Source: Desulfobacteraceae bacterium (lineage in GTDB: Bacteria; Desulfobacterota; DSM-4660; Desulfatiglandales; Desulfatiglandaceae). From it: a DNA stretch of 44,044 bases. Positions 16,511-26,600 of this stretch are shown here, in pieces. Location of the stretch: positions 1-44,044 of the forward strand of contig QZIK01000058.1 in the NCBI GenBank assembly GCA_003599015.1. The letters run 5' to 3'. The position numbers and the translations under genes were made by a program. Every line of letters begins with the position of its first letter. Position 1 is the first letter of the stretch. The notes under the pieces are model-generated. The model was not told where the DNA came from. It worked only from the letters and a program-made list of their open reading frames with translations, and made no database searches.

Positions 16511-18274
16511 ATGAAGGGAGAACGAATAATAAACCGTCAGACCTGGACCAGCCTGATCTCAAGTGTTAGGCAACTTACCTCATCCAAAGAAGTGGGCCGA
16601 AAGGCCAGATGGCTTTTCACACTACTCATTCTCTTCTTGCTTGGAATAAACGCCCTAAACGTGCTCAACAGTTATGTCGGTAGAGATTTTATGACTGCAA
16701 TTGAAAACAGAAATCGCACCGAGTTCATAAGGATGGCTCTTCTCTACATAGGCGTATTTGGAGCCTCCACTTTAGTGGCGGTAATACACAGGTATACTGA
16801 GGAATATCTGGGACTGGTATGGAGGGAGTGGGCAAGCCGTCAATGCATATATAATTACGCAAGCAACAGGGTCTACTATCGCCTTAAGACCAAGGGAGAT
16901 ATTGCTAATCCTGACCAGCGAATAGCCGATGATATTCGAACCTTCAGCACAACAACCCTATCTTTTATCCTTATGCTCCTCAATGGAACAATAACAGTAA
17001 TTGCCTTTTCAGGTGTACTCTGGTCAATAAGTCCCAGATTGTTTGTTATTTCAGTTCTGTATGCTTTTGCGGGTACCCTTTTTACTTTTCTCCTTGGCCG
17101 GCCCCTTGTCCGCCTTAACTATGATCAGTTGGACAAAGAAGCAAATTTTCGCTCATCTCTAATCTACCTGCGGGGCAATGCCGAATCAGTAGCCATATCG
17201 AGGAGGGAGGGGCATCTTGTAAAGCTCAATCTGGACAATCTCAAAACTCTTGTTACTAATTTCCGTAGAATAATTGCCGTTAATCGCAATCTAAATTTCT
17301 TTACTACAGGGTATAACTGGATGATCCAGATTATTCCTGCTTTAGTTATAGCTCCAATTTTTATTAGAGGTGAAGTCCAATTTGGAGTAATTACGCAATC
17401 AGCCATAGCCTTTACCCACCTTTTGGGAGCCTTCTCCCTTATAGTAACCCAATTTCAATCCATCTCCTCCTATACGGCGGTTTTGGCAAGGGTTGCATCC
17501 TTACTGGGGGCCGGGGAAAGAGAAAAGACGGAGGTAATGGCAAACAAAGCAGTTTGCATTGATAATAATCGCATCGCCTACCAGGGGATAACACTTCATT
17601 CACCTCGAAGCGGGCGAGACCTAATCAAAAATCTTCATTTCGAAATTCCTCATGGGACCTATGTTCTTGTCAAAAGTCAGGATGAGAGCGCAAGAACCGC
17701 TCTTTTTTATGGCACTGCAGGCCTATGGGAAGCAAGTGAAGGAACCATATGCAGACCGTCGCTTGAAAGGGTACTTTTCCTATCTGAACTTCCGTATCTG
17801 CCGCCGGGCACGCTTCGCGAGCTTTTCCTCAGACCATGGCCAGAGAGAGAGCCTGACGAGTTGTTTCTTAAAGGCATAACGGTTCCTGAGGAACGCATAA
17901 TGGAGGTAATGAGGCAACTTGAGATAGATTCGCTGGTAAAGCGCTTTGGGGGACTGGACAACAGGCAGCACTGGGAAAACAATCTGCTTCTTGAAGACCA
18001 GCAGCTTCTTGCGGTTGGGCGCATCCTGGTTGCAGAGCCAAGGTTTCTAGTAATGGATAAACCCAGCACTACCCTTGAACCAAAGAGACTCGACAGGGTG
18101 CTTGCTTTGCTCAGGGAACATTCCATAAGCTATGTCACCCTTGAGGATGCCGCGAATACTACAAGCCTTGAAAACTATCACCTTATACTGGAACTTAAAG
18201 AAGGAGGGACATGGATCTCAAAGCGTGTTAAAGCCGGACGCGTAGTGGCTGACGTAAGATTGGTAGCCCCATGA
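16511..18274 (+). CDS. SbmA/BacA-like or YddA-like ABC half-transporter with degenerate nucleotide-binding domain
   Basis: Transmembrane domain of the ABC_membrane_2 / SbmA_BacA type ('ALNVLNSYVGRDFMTAIENRN', 'NPDQRIADDIRTFSTTTLSF'); C-terminal NBD fold recognisable but lacking Walker A and signature consensus. Confidence 0.85.
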   Translation: MKGERIINRQTWTSLISSVRQLTSSKEVGRKARWLFTLLILFLLGINALNVLNSYVGRDFMTAIENRNRTEFIRMALLYIGVFGASTLVAVIHRYTEEYLGLVWREWASRQCIYNYASNRVYYRLKTKGDIANPDQRIADDIRTFSTTTLSFILMLLNGTITVIAFSGVLWSISPRLFVISVLYAFAGTLFTFLLGRPLVRLNYDQLDKEANFRSSLIYLRGNAESVAISRREGHLVKLNLDNLKTLVTNFRRIIAVNRNLNFFTTGYNWMIQIIPALVIAPIFIRGEVQFGVITQSAIAFTHLLGAFSLIVTQFQSISSYTAVLARVASLLGAGEREKTEVMANKAVCIDNNRIAYQGITLHSPRSGRDLIKNLHFEIPHGTYVLVKSQDESARTALFYGTAGLWEASEGTICRPSLERVLFLSELPYLPPGTLRELFLRPWPEREPDELFLKGITVPEERIMEVMRQLEIDSLVKRFGGLDNRQHWENNLLLEDQQLLAVGRILVAEPRFLVMDKPSTTLEPKRLDRVLALLREHSISYVTLEDAANTTSLENYHLILELKEGGTWISKRVKAGRVVADVRLVAP

Positions 18275-18300
18275 TTAAAGATTCATGATTAAACAAATGA

Positions 18301-18333
18301 TGTCTATTCTTATAAGCTTAAACATAATAGACA
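18301..18333. repeat. inverted repeat tgtctatt-N17-aatagaca (operator or weak terminator candidate)
   Basis: Perfect 8-bp arms in the 116-nt gap between the pseudo-ABC gene and the large glycosidase gene. Confidence 0.5.
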
Positions 18334-18390
18334 AAATTAAAGAACTTGATCAGCTTTCCATAAAATCCCATCAAGCAATTAAGAGTTGAG

Positions 18391-21300
18391 ATGCAAGAAA
18401 CAATACTGGATGATTTTGAAGACCCCTCCAAATGGACTCCCTTCTCTTCAGGAAAAGCAAAGGTGCGGATTGCCCGGGACCAAGGCCTGAGGGGCGGGGC
18501 CATGCGTCTTGATTATGATTTTAATGGCGGAGGAGGTTTTGTGGTTGCCCGTAGGGCTTTCTTTATAATAATTCCAGAAGCCTATTCATTCCGGCTTCAT
18601 ATCAGAGGTGAAGCCCCTTCAAACATATTTGAGTTCAAGCTTATAGATTCTTCCAACCGAAATGTTTGGCGCTACAGGATTGAAGATTTTCTATTTCCAG
18701 TTCATTGGGCGCCCTTACTAATAGACGGTAAAGAAATCGCCTTCGCCTGGGGGCCCCTGGGAGGGGGACCTCCACGGAATATAGAGGCCATTGAAATCGT
18801 GATAGCTGCCGGTTCAGGGGGCTGCGGTTCAGTTTGGTTTGACGATCTGGTCATGCGGGACAATACCTATCGAAGGATTCCTGAGGTAACAGCCTCAAGC
18901 ACTATGGCAGGACTCAGCCCCCAGTGCGTTCTTGACTTAACTGACGGACGTAGTTGGATAAGTGAGCATTCCGACAAACAGCAATGGCTTATGCTGGACT
19001 TCAAGGAAGATAGGGAGTACGGTGGTATTGTTATTCATTGGGAAAAAAATCTGGAGGCGCAGAGCTTTAAGCTGGCGATTTCATCTGATTCATTGGAATG
19101 GAAAACGCTTTTTGAATCAAGGCACCGCCCCGATGAGAAAACTTACCTTTATCTTCCCGAAACCGTGTCCAGATATATCAGGCTGGAACTTGAAAGAAGT
19201 TCGGAAGGAAGAGGATTAGGGATAGCAGCCATCCGGATAATGCCCCATGATTTTTCGAGGACAATTAACCACTTCTTTCATCATGTAGCCGCTGATAAAA
19301 GACCCGGCCTCTACCCCAAGTATCTCTTGGGACGTCAGACCTACTGGACTACCGTTGGGACTGGATATGGCGATGGGACTGCCCTTTTTAATGAGGAAGG
19401 AGTGATTGAGGCCTCCAAAGGATCGTTTTCAATTGTCCCTTTTCTATATGTTTCGAATCGGCTTATTACCTGGGCTGATGCAATCATTGACCAGGATATT
19501 AAAGACGGTTACCTCCCCATACCCCTAGCCAGATGGAAAACAGAAGGCATAACCATGGAAATAGAGGCGTTTGCCGGCTACCATGAAAGAAGAACTTTTG
19601 TATTGATAAGATACAGGATCGCCAACATGAATTCAGAGCCAAGGGAGATCTCTCTTTTTGCCTGCATCATGCCATTCCAGGTCACACCAACATGGCAGCA
19701 GTGGCGTTCATTTGGGGGAGCAACTGAAGTCCGGGAGATCCTGTGCAAAGATAAAAGAGTATTTGTCAATGGATATGAAGTCTTGAAAGCCATTTCCCCT
19801 CATGATGGCTTCGGTGCTTCTGTTTTTGAAGAAGGAGGTATCACTAGACATATCAAGTCAGGCGGACTTCCAGAGAGCAGCCATATAAGCGATAAGTTCG
19901 GATATGCCTCCGGAGCACTGCGCTTTAATCTGGAACTGACTCCTGGCTCAAGCCGGGATGTATTTATCGCCCTTCCATTCAACCATCTGGAGAAGAACAA
20001 TGACGAAAGGACTTTAAAAGAGGATATGAATCATGAACCCTCAGCCTCGGAGCTTTACTATGAAGCCTTGAGGCATTGGATGAACATCCTGGACAGAATC
20101 TCGTTCCTTGTTCCCCATTGCCAGGAGGCTTACGTTAAAGCCATGAAGACTTCGGCAGCTTATATTATGATAAACAGGTCAGGTCCCGCTCTCCACCCGG
20201 GTCCGCGTCGCTATTCAAGAGCATGGATAAGGGATGGAGTAGTGATGGGCACAGCTCTTCTGCGAATAGGTTTGAGCGAACCTATCAAGGAGTTTCTTCG
20301 ATGGTACAGCTCGTTCCAGGCGCATGATGGACAACTGCCAGACTGCGCCGACGAGGACGGAATAGAGTGGCTCCCTGAATTCGATGCATATGGACAATTC
20401 CTACATGGAATCACTGAATATTTCAGATTTACAAAGGACGTAGACTTTGTCTCGGAGATGTGGCATGCCACGGAAAAAACTTTAACCTACCTGGAAGGGC
20501 TTAGGAAAAGACGCCTCACTGATGAGTTTTTGCAATCTGAAAAAAGAGCCCTTTACGGGATTCTCCCAGAATCCATGAGCCATGAAGGCTACATGGCAAA
20601 CCCGGTGCATTCCTACTGGGACGATTTTTGGGCGCTGCGGGGCATGAGAGATGCCGCATTCCTCGCTGCCGCCCTTGGGAAGAAAGATGAATCATCAAGG
20701 ATTTTGGACGTTGCCGAGGCATTACGCAAGGACCTTAAAGCGTCCCTGGAGAAAACTATCTCTGACAGAGGGATTGATTACATACCCGGATCAGCGGAAC
20801 TTGGGGACTTTGACCCTGCGGCTTCTTCGATCGGGATCACCCTTCTGGATGGATTGGATGTTCTGCCTGTCAAGGCAGTCCGGCAGACATTTGACATCTA
20901 TTTTGACGGGTTCAGAAAAAGGTCTGCGAATGCTATACAAAGGGAAAACTACAGTGCCTATGAAATAAGAATTATCGGCGCCCTCATTATGCTTGGAAAA
21001 AGAGAAGAGGCTCACGAACTCACAAAGTTCATGTTGAAAGACAGGCGCATTCCAGCCTGGAATCAATGGCCTGAGATATCCTGGAAAGACCCGAAAGCAC
21101 CTGCATTTATTGGCGATCTCCCCCACTGCTGGATAAGCGCCGAATACATCAACTCAGTACGGATAATGTTTGCTTACGAAAGGTGCTCTGATGATTCCCT
21201 GGTGCTGGCCGCTGGTGTTCCTTCCGAATGGATTAAAAACGGTGCTGAAGCAGGGGTCAAGGGTCTTCCAACCTGCTATGGAGAATTATCTTATACCATA

Positions 21301-21495
21301 AATGAAAAAGAACCTGGGACCATACAAATTCTGATACAGGGAAACCTGACACCTCCCGCAGGCGGGATAATCATAAAGCCTCCTCTTTCGCGTGAGATTA
21401 ACAAGGCTTGGATCAACGGTAAGCCTGAAACAGAGTTCACCCATGATTCAGTAAGATGCGGAGTTTGCCCTGCCGAGATATTGCTTAACTGCTGA
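18391..21495 (+). CDS. large (alpha/alpha)6-barrel glycosidase-like protein with F5/8 type C (discoidin/CBM32-like) domain
   Basis: N-terminal beta-sandwich and discoidin-like segment 'QWLMLDFKEDREYGGIVIHWEKNLEAQSFKLAISSD...YLPETVSRYIRLEL'; C-terminal 'RYSRAWIRDGVVMGTALLRIG...SYWDDFWALRGMRDAAFLA'. Confidence 0.7.
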   Translation: MQETILDDFEDPSKWTPFSSGKAKVRIARDQGLRGGAMRLDYDFNGGGGFVVARRAFFIIIPEAYSFRLHIRGEAPSNIFEFKLIDSSNRNVWRYRIEDFLFPVHWAPLLIDGKEIAFAWGPLGGGPPRNIEAIEIVIAAGSGGCGSVWFDDLVMRDNTYRRIPEVTASSTMAGLSPQCVLDLTDGRSWISEHSDKQQWLMLDFKEDREYGGIVIHWEKNLEAQSFKLAISSDSLEWKTLFESRHRPDEKTYLYLPETVSRYIRLELERSSEGRGLGIAAIRIMPHDFSRTINHFFHHVAADKRPGLYPKYLLGRQTYWTTVGTGYGDGTALFNEEGVIEASKGSFSIVPFLYVSNRLITWADAIIDQDIKDGYLPIPLARWKTEGITMEIEAFAGYHERRTFVLIRYRIANMNSEPREISLFACIMPFQVTPTWQQWRSFGGATEVREILCKDKRVFVNGYEVLKAISPHDGFGASVFEEGGITRHIKSGGLPESSHISDKFGYASGALRFNLELTPGSSRDVFIALPFNHLEKNNDERTLKEDMNHEPSASELYYEALRHWMNILDRISFLVPHCQEAYVKAMKTSAAYIMINRSGPALHPGPRRYSRAWIRDGVVMGTALLRIGLSEPIKEFLRWYSSFQAHDGQLPDCADEDGIEWLPEFDAYGQFLHGITEYFRFTKDVDFVSEMWHATEKTLTYLEGLRKRRLTDEFLQSEKRALYGILPESMSHEGYMANPVHSYWDDFWALRGMRDAAFLAAALGKKDESSRILDVAEALRKDLKASLEKTISDRGIDYIPGSAELGDFDPAASSIGITLLDGLDVLPVKAVRQTFDIYFDGFRKRSANAIQRENYSAYEIRIIGALIMLGKREEAHELTKFMLKDRRIPAWNQWPEISWKDPKAPAFIGDLPHCWISAEYINSVRIMFAYERCSDDSLVLAAGVPSEWIKNGAEAGVKGLPTCYGELSYTINEKEPGTIQILIQGNLTPPAGGIIIKPPLSREINKAWINGKPETEFTHDSVRCGVCPAEILLNC

Positions 21496-21610
21496 TATCT
21501 TTTCAGGCATGGGATGGGCAACCTTTTGGCCCAGACCTATTGACACACAAGGCACCATGCTTTTATCCTTCCTGACAGCTCCACAAAAACCTGAGGAAGA
21601 GGGGAACAAT

Positions 21611-22390
21611 ATGAGTTATAAGACTATCTTAATTGATATAAGTGATGATAACGTTGGAAAAATTATATTAAATCGTCCCGACCATTTAAATACCTTTAAT
21701 ACCCACATGGCAAAGGAGCTGCTCCATGCACTCATGGCCCTGGATGATGAAAATAAAGTACGCGTCATTGTAATTGCCGGAAGCGGAAAGGCATTTTGCG
21801 CAGGGATAGATGTCAATGAACTTTTTGGTAAGTCAACACAGGAGTACCGCAATTGGATTGAATTAATGGAATCCCCTCTTGTGGCAATAAGCCAGATGAA
21901 AAAACCCGTCATAGCACAGGTCCACGGAGTTGCAGCTGCAAATGGCGCAGGTCTGGTGGCTGCATGCGATCTGGCAGTTGCCGCCGAAAACGCAAGGCTT
22001 GGACTTACAGCCATAAACGTGGGACTCAACTGCATTGGACCGGTGGTGCCTCTTTCTCGATCTTTAGGAAGAAAGAGGGCTCTCGAGCTTCTTCTTTACG
22101 GAGACCTTATAAGTGCATCCAAGGCTCTTGAAATAGGAATGATCAATAAGGTGTGCACAATGGATATACTTGAGAAGGAAACCCATGAATGGGCGGCATC
22201 TCTGGCGAAAAAAAGTCCCATAGCGGTTCAGATAGCTAAGAGATCCTTTTATTCAGCCGAAGACATGGGATACCAAAAGGCGTTTGAATACATGAACGAG
22301 GCCTTCGCTCGTCTGTGCAGCACCGATGACGCCAAAGAGGGAGTGACGGCATTTCTGGAAAAAAGAGACCCATACTGGAAGGAAAAATAG
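21611..22390 (+). CDS. enoyl-CoA hydratase/isomerase family protein
   Basis: 'GSGKAFCAGIDVNELF', 'KPVIAQVHGVAAANGAGLVAACDLAVAAENARLGLTAINVGL'. Start at MSYKTILI (21611) preferred over the ORF start. Confidence 0.92.
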   Translation: MSYKTILIDISDDNVGKIILNRPDHLNTFNTHMAKELLHALMALDDENKVRVIVIAGSGKAFCAGIDVNELFGKSTQEYRNWIELMESPLVAISQMKKPVIAQVHGVAAANGAGLVAACDLAVAAENARLGLTAINVGLNCIGPVVPLSRSLGRKRALELLLYGDLISASKALEIGMINKVCTMDILEKETHEWAASLAKKSPIAVQIAKRSFYSAEDMGYQKAFEYMNEAFARLCSTDDAKEGVTAFLEKRDPYWKEK

Positions 22391-22429
22391 TAGCCGGGCC
22401 CACCTTAAATCAGCAAGAGGAAAGTTGCC

Positions 22430-23656
22430 ATGAAATCAATAAAGATCTGGTTGATTGTTTTGACTTTACTGCCGTTTCTTTTCTCCCCTTTGTGGGCCCA
22501 AGACACAAAAGGCAAAAAAGATACAAAAAGGATTCATTCAAAGGCAGCCTCAAAAACAACTGCCTCACAGCAAAGGCAGATTGCCGGTCCTGCCGGCATT
22601 GAAAAAGACACACAGACCTTCAAGGCCTTCATTGTGGTTGAAGCCGAAAGCGGCATGGTAATTGAGGGGGAAAAAGTCCATGAAAAATGGCCTATTGCAA
22701 GCATTACGAAACTTATGCTTGCAGCAATTGTAATGGAGAGACTTGAAAACGGGCACATAAAGCTCGATGACAAGATTACCGTATCGCAGGAGGCATCTTC
22801 AATGGGCGGCAGCCAGGTCTATCTCAAACCTGGCGAGGTTTTTTCCCTGGATGAACTAATGAAGGCGGTTATGGTGGCATCTGCTAATGATGCAGCCTAC
22901 GCGGTAGCTGAATTTGTTGCGGGCACAAGAAATGCCTTCGTGGATCTCATGAATGAGAAGGCCCAGAAACTTAATATGGCTGATACTCAATTTTTCAGCC
23001 CCCACGGTCTGCCTCCCTCTAAAGATCAGCAACCTGACGTTTCATCCCCTTTTGACCTCTCCATACTGGCAAGGGAACTTGTCAAACGTCCGCAGATATT
23101 AGCGTGGACATCCCTTAAAACAGAACCTTTCAGGGATGGAACTCTAATCATGAGGAACCACAATAACCTTATGCAGCGTTTTTCAGGAATGGATGGCCTT
23201 AAAACAGGGTTCTACCGTGAGGCCGGATACAGCATTGCTGCCACAGCAAAAAGAGAGGACATGCGCCTCATAGCCGTAGTCATGGGGAGCCCAACGGCAA
23301 AGGTTCGCGATGGCATTGTCAATGAAAAACTGAAAAGGGCTTTTGCTCAGTATCAGATGGTAAGGGTAGTTAAAAAAGGAGATACCGTAGAAAAGGAAAT
23401 CGCCCTTCCCGAAGGCATCCAGAAGAGCATCAGGCCGGTTGCAGCCGCAGATTTTTCGTACCCCATCCCGAAAGATAAGAAAAAGATGCTCACCAAAGCC
23501 ATTGATCTGCCCGACAAAATCAAAGGCGAGATTAAACAGGGACAGGTTCTGGGGACAATAACTGTTCGATTCAACAATGAAGTCGTATCCAGGGTTGACC
23601 TGATATCCCCCTCATCAGTGGCTAGGCGGGGATTTATTTCCAGAATACTTGAATGA
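22430..23656 (+). CDS. D-alanyl-D-alanine carboxypeptidase (PBP5/6-like, DacA family)
   Basis: SxxK 'SITK', SxN 'SAND', KTG 'LKTGFY'; signal peptide; C-terminal PBP5-like domain. Confidence 0.93.
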   Translation: MKSIKIWLIVLTLLPFLFSPLWAQDTKGKKDTKRIHSKAASKTTASQQRQIAGPAGIEKDTQTFKAFIVVEAESGMVIEGEKVHEKWPIASITKLMLAAIVMERLENGHIKLDDKITVSQEASSMGGSQVYLKPGEVFSLDELMKAVMVASANDAAYAVAEFVAGTRNAFVDLMNEKAQKLNMADTQFFSPHGLPPSKDQQPDVSSPFDLSILARELVKRPQILAWTSLKTEPFRDGTLIMRNHNNLMQRFSGMDGLKTGFYREAGYSIAATAKREDMRLIAVVMGSPTAKVRDGIVNEKLKRAFAQYQMVRVVKKGDTVEKEIALPEGIQKSIRPVAAADFSYPIPKDKKKMLTKAIDLPDKIKGEIKQGQVLGTITVRFNNEVVSRVDLISPSSVARRGFISRILE

Positions 23657-23694
23657 TAAAGGTCCCGGATGAGCCAGGCGCACTCTGGGATCCT

Positions 23695-26600
23695 TTATTC
23701 AATAAATACTTCAATCTTAATTGTCGGCTTTTCTCCCCTGCTACGCAGATCGGCAAATTTGATCTCCGCCGCACCTGTTCTGTAAGGGTTACTCCTCCTC
23801 TCGAACGGTATCTCCCTGCCTTCGATTTTTATCATTTTGGTCCCTGAACCCTTTTTTTCGATTCTGTATGTCAGTCCCAAGCGCAAACCTTCAACCTCAA
23901 TCTCTGCCATCATTCCGTCCAGGAATTTTGGGATGACGGGGTCAAAAAGAAGCTCAGATTTCTCCCTTCGAACTCCCAGAAAACATTGCACTACAATCCG
24001 TGTCCAGATACCAGGGCCGCTTGAGTAGATCCTCCAGCCTCCGTCCAGAGGGATCTCACCGCTCCTGACCTTACTGTAATTTTCAATGGCCTCATAACGA
24101 TCTAAAAACGCAGCATCAGAGCTTGAGTAATAACAATTACTCTGTCTCCTTGTCGCCGTTGGAACTATATGCTGGATGCCAGCAGGATTGACCTGGCAAA
24201 GGGCATGAAAAAATCCCTCGGAATCTCCGTAATGTGCGAGGGCTTCTGCATAGCGCAGATGGGCATGTGTATACATTAAACCTATCTCCCGCCCAAAAAA
24301 AGAGGCGCTTTCAGCGCGCTGGAAATTCCTCATAACGCCCCCTCTGTAAACCATGGGCCTGTCAAAAAGCCTTGCACCGTCCACCCCGAGAAGGTTATCA
24401 CTTATCAGACGGAGATGCCTTTCCGCATCTTCCTCCGTCAGCAGATCGTTTATGACTGCATGTATCATCGGAAGCAGCCGGAAGGAAATACCGGTTGACT
24501 TATCTCTCGGGTGGAGAAGATAATCCACACATCCATCTTCTCGAAAATAGGCAAATCCTGCGATAGTACCATCAACAACCAGCAGACGGTTAAATTCCTC
24601 CCTGATCTTCTCTGTCTGACTGGCAAGCCCAGCCGAGCGATCAGCCATTTTCGCTACCCTGAGAGCACAGGCCAATGCCCTTAGTGTCTGATAGTGAAGA
24701 GTGACTGTCCAGGAACTGCACAGGCGTTCCCGCATAGCCGGATCGACTGGCTGCATTGAGTCGTTCCAATCTCCATGGCCGTAAGCCGCAAGGCTGGTAC
24801 CCGGAATCATTCTTGTAGAAATAACGGAAAGTGCGCGATCCATGTGAGTTAAAATATCTGCAGCTTCTGCCTTGAACTCCCCATCAGGATGAAAAAAAGG
24901 GACTTCTTCCCGCAGAATACCGCTGTCGCCTGACGCAATTATATAATTTGAAATGGCTATTAAAGGCCAAAAGACTATGTCTCCATGCGAGTCCGCTGCT
25001 CGAATATTGCGTTCGCGTTCAAAGAATGTGAACCACTGGGGCCAGTCGCCACCAGGGTTTTGTGCCTTGAAAACCCTTACCAGAATATCCCTCACAGGTT
25101 CAAATCTGCCAAGAGCCAGCAATAACTCCACCGGACCCTGGCAGATATCCCTGGTACCCCACCCACCCCCCGTATACTGCTCTGTTCCTCTCGGAGCAAG
25201 GTAGTGAATCAAAGCATTGTGTATGAACCAGGGCATTATTTCCCCCAGCCGCAAAGCAAGGCTTAGGTAGCGGCATTCCTCGGATGGTTGTATCTTTGGG
25301 TAACAATGCATTGGTAAACTTAGTGCTTCTGAAGACAGAGCGGCAATGTCGTCCTTATCTTCTTTTATCAGGTTGCCCCTCAGGACGAAACCGGCAGAAA
25401 GAGCCGGGGATGTTATTATGCATAGAAAAGGTTCATTTCCTGAGCGACCGTCCGGGTACAGCAGCTCATCTCCTCCCACTCTGTCTATTTTTGTATTTTG
25501 TAATGGCTCAATGGAAAACCCTCCCTGGGGAAACCTCCGCCCCAGTTCAGAGTCATGCACAGGGAACACAAACAGGCAGTCCCCGTCTCTGGTGTAATGG
25601 ACAGGGCCACGAATGATGCCGTCATCTCCGTTCAACGCCACATGATTTGAAATCAAAAACCGCGCAGGCACGCCTGAAAGTATGCAGATTGAAATCAATA
25701 TCTCGTGGCGTTCCTTAAGCGCTTCGCATCTGACCTCAAGAATACCCAAACTATGTTTGTATATCCACCTGCATGTATTAGGGGTCATCTCAAAAGCTGA
25801 AGGCACATCCAGCAGACACCAACCATCTGAAAGCTCAAGAAAGATCCTCTGACCATTGGATCTATAAACACTCAGGTAACTGTGAGCAGTGGACAAGAAA
25901 CGGTTGATACTCACATGACCCTGGGTAACCATTGAATTGAAAATACCGGCCATCCAGGTCGTGGTAGTAAGTGATTTCTCATCGGGGACCAACAGCATTC
26001 CAGTACGTAGTATGTTGGCATGAGGCCGCAGGATCGAGAGCTCTTTTGTTTTTAAGACAACATGGCGTTCAAAATCCATAAAGAAAGATAAAAGTCGGCC
26101 CTCGGATAACTCTTCATCAATCCTCTTACCGGGAAACAGATTGCTTATCTCGCTTTCGGTCAAATCAAGGGCATTCAATAAAGGGGCAACGCCAAAGAGG
26201 GTTTCTGACGGTTTAATCCAGGAGACTTCTGTTTTTTGTACTTCATAGGAGTCTTCGGGAAGTCTTAAGACCTTGTCCACATAGTCAAGATCGCTGATTG
26301 AAGTTGATCCCGGGTGATCCGGCTCGTACCACCCGAAAAAGCCGCAATTCATAGCCTCTCCAGCTTCAAGTCTTATTGGTGAATCCTGAATGGCCGCCAT
26401 CGAGTGTTCATGCTGAAGGCGATGGCCAGGCAGTCCGGTTTTATAAAATTTAGGCAAAAAACCTCGCCGGGTATCAAGTCCATGAACCTGAAGCGCATCG
26501 GTTGCGTAGCTTATGCCTTTATTAAGGCTTCCGATCATGGTCCACGGGTGTTTTCCGACCATGGGAAGGTTCTGACGGGAAAAAAGTACAGTGCCTGCGA

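Noticed and set aside
21540-21575. TTGACA before the enoyl-CoA hydratase gene
   Set aside because: The -10 candidate (ttatcc) is poor; not enough to claim a promoter.
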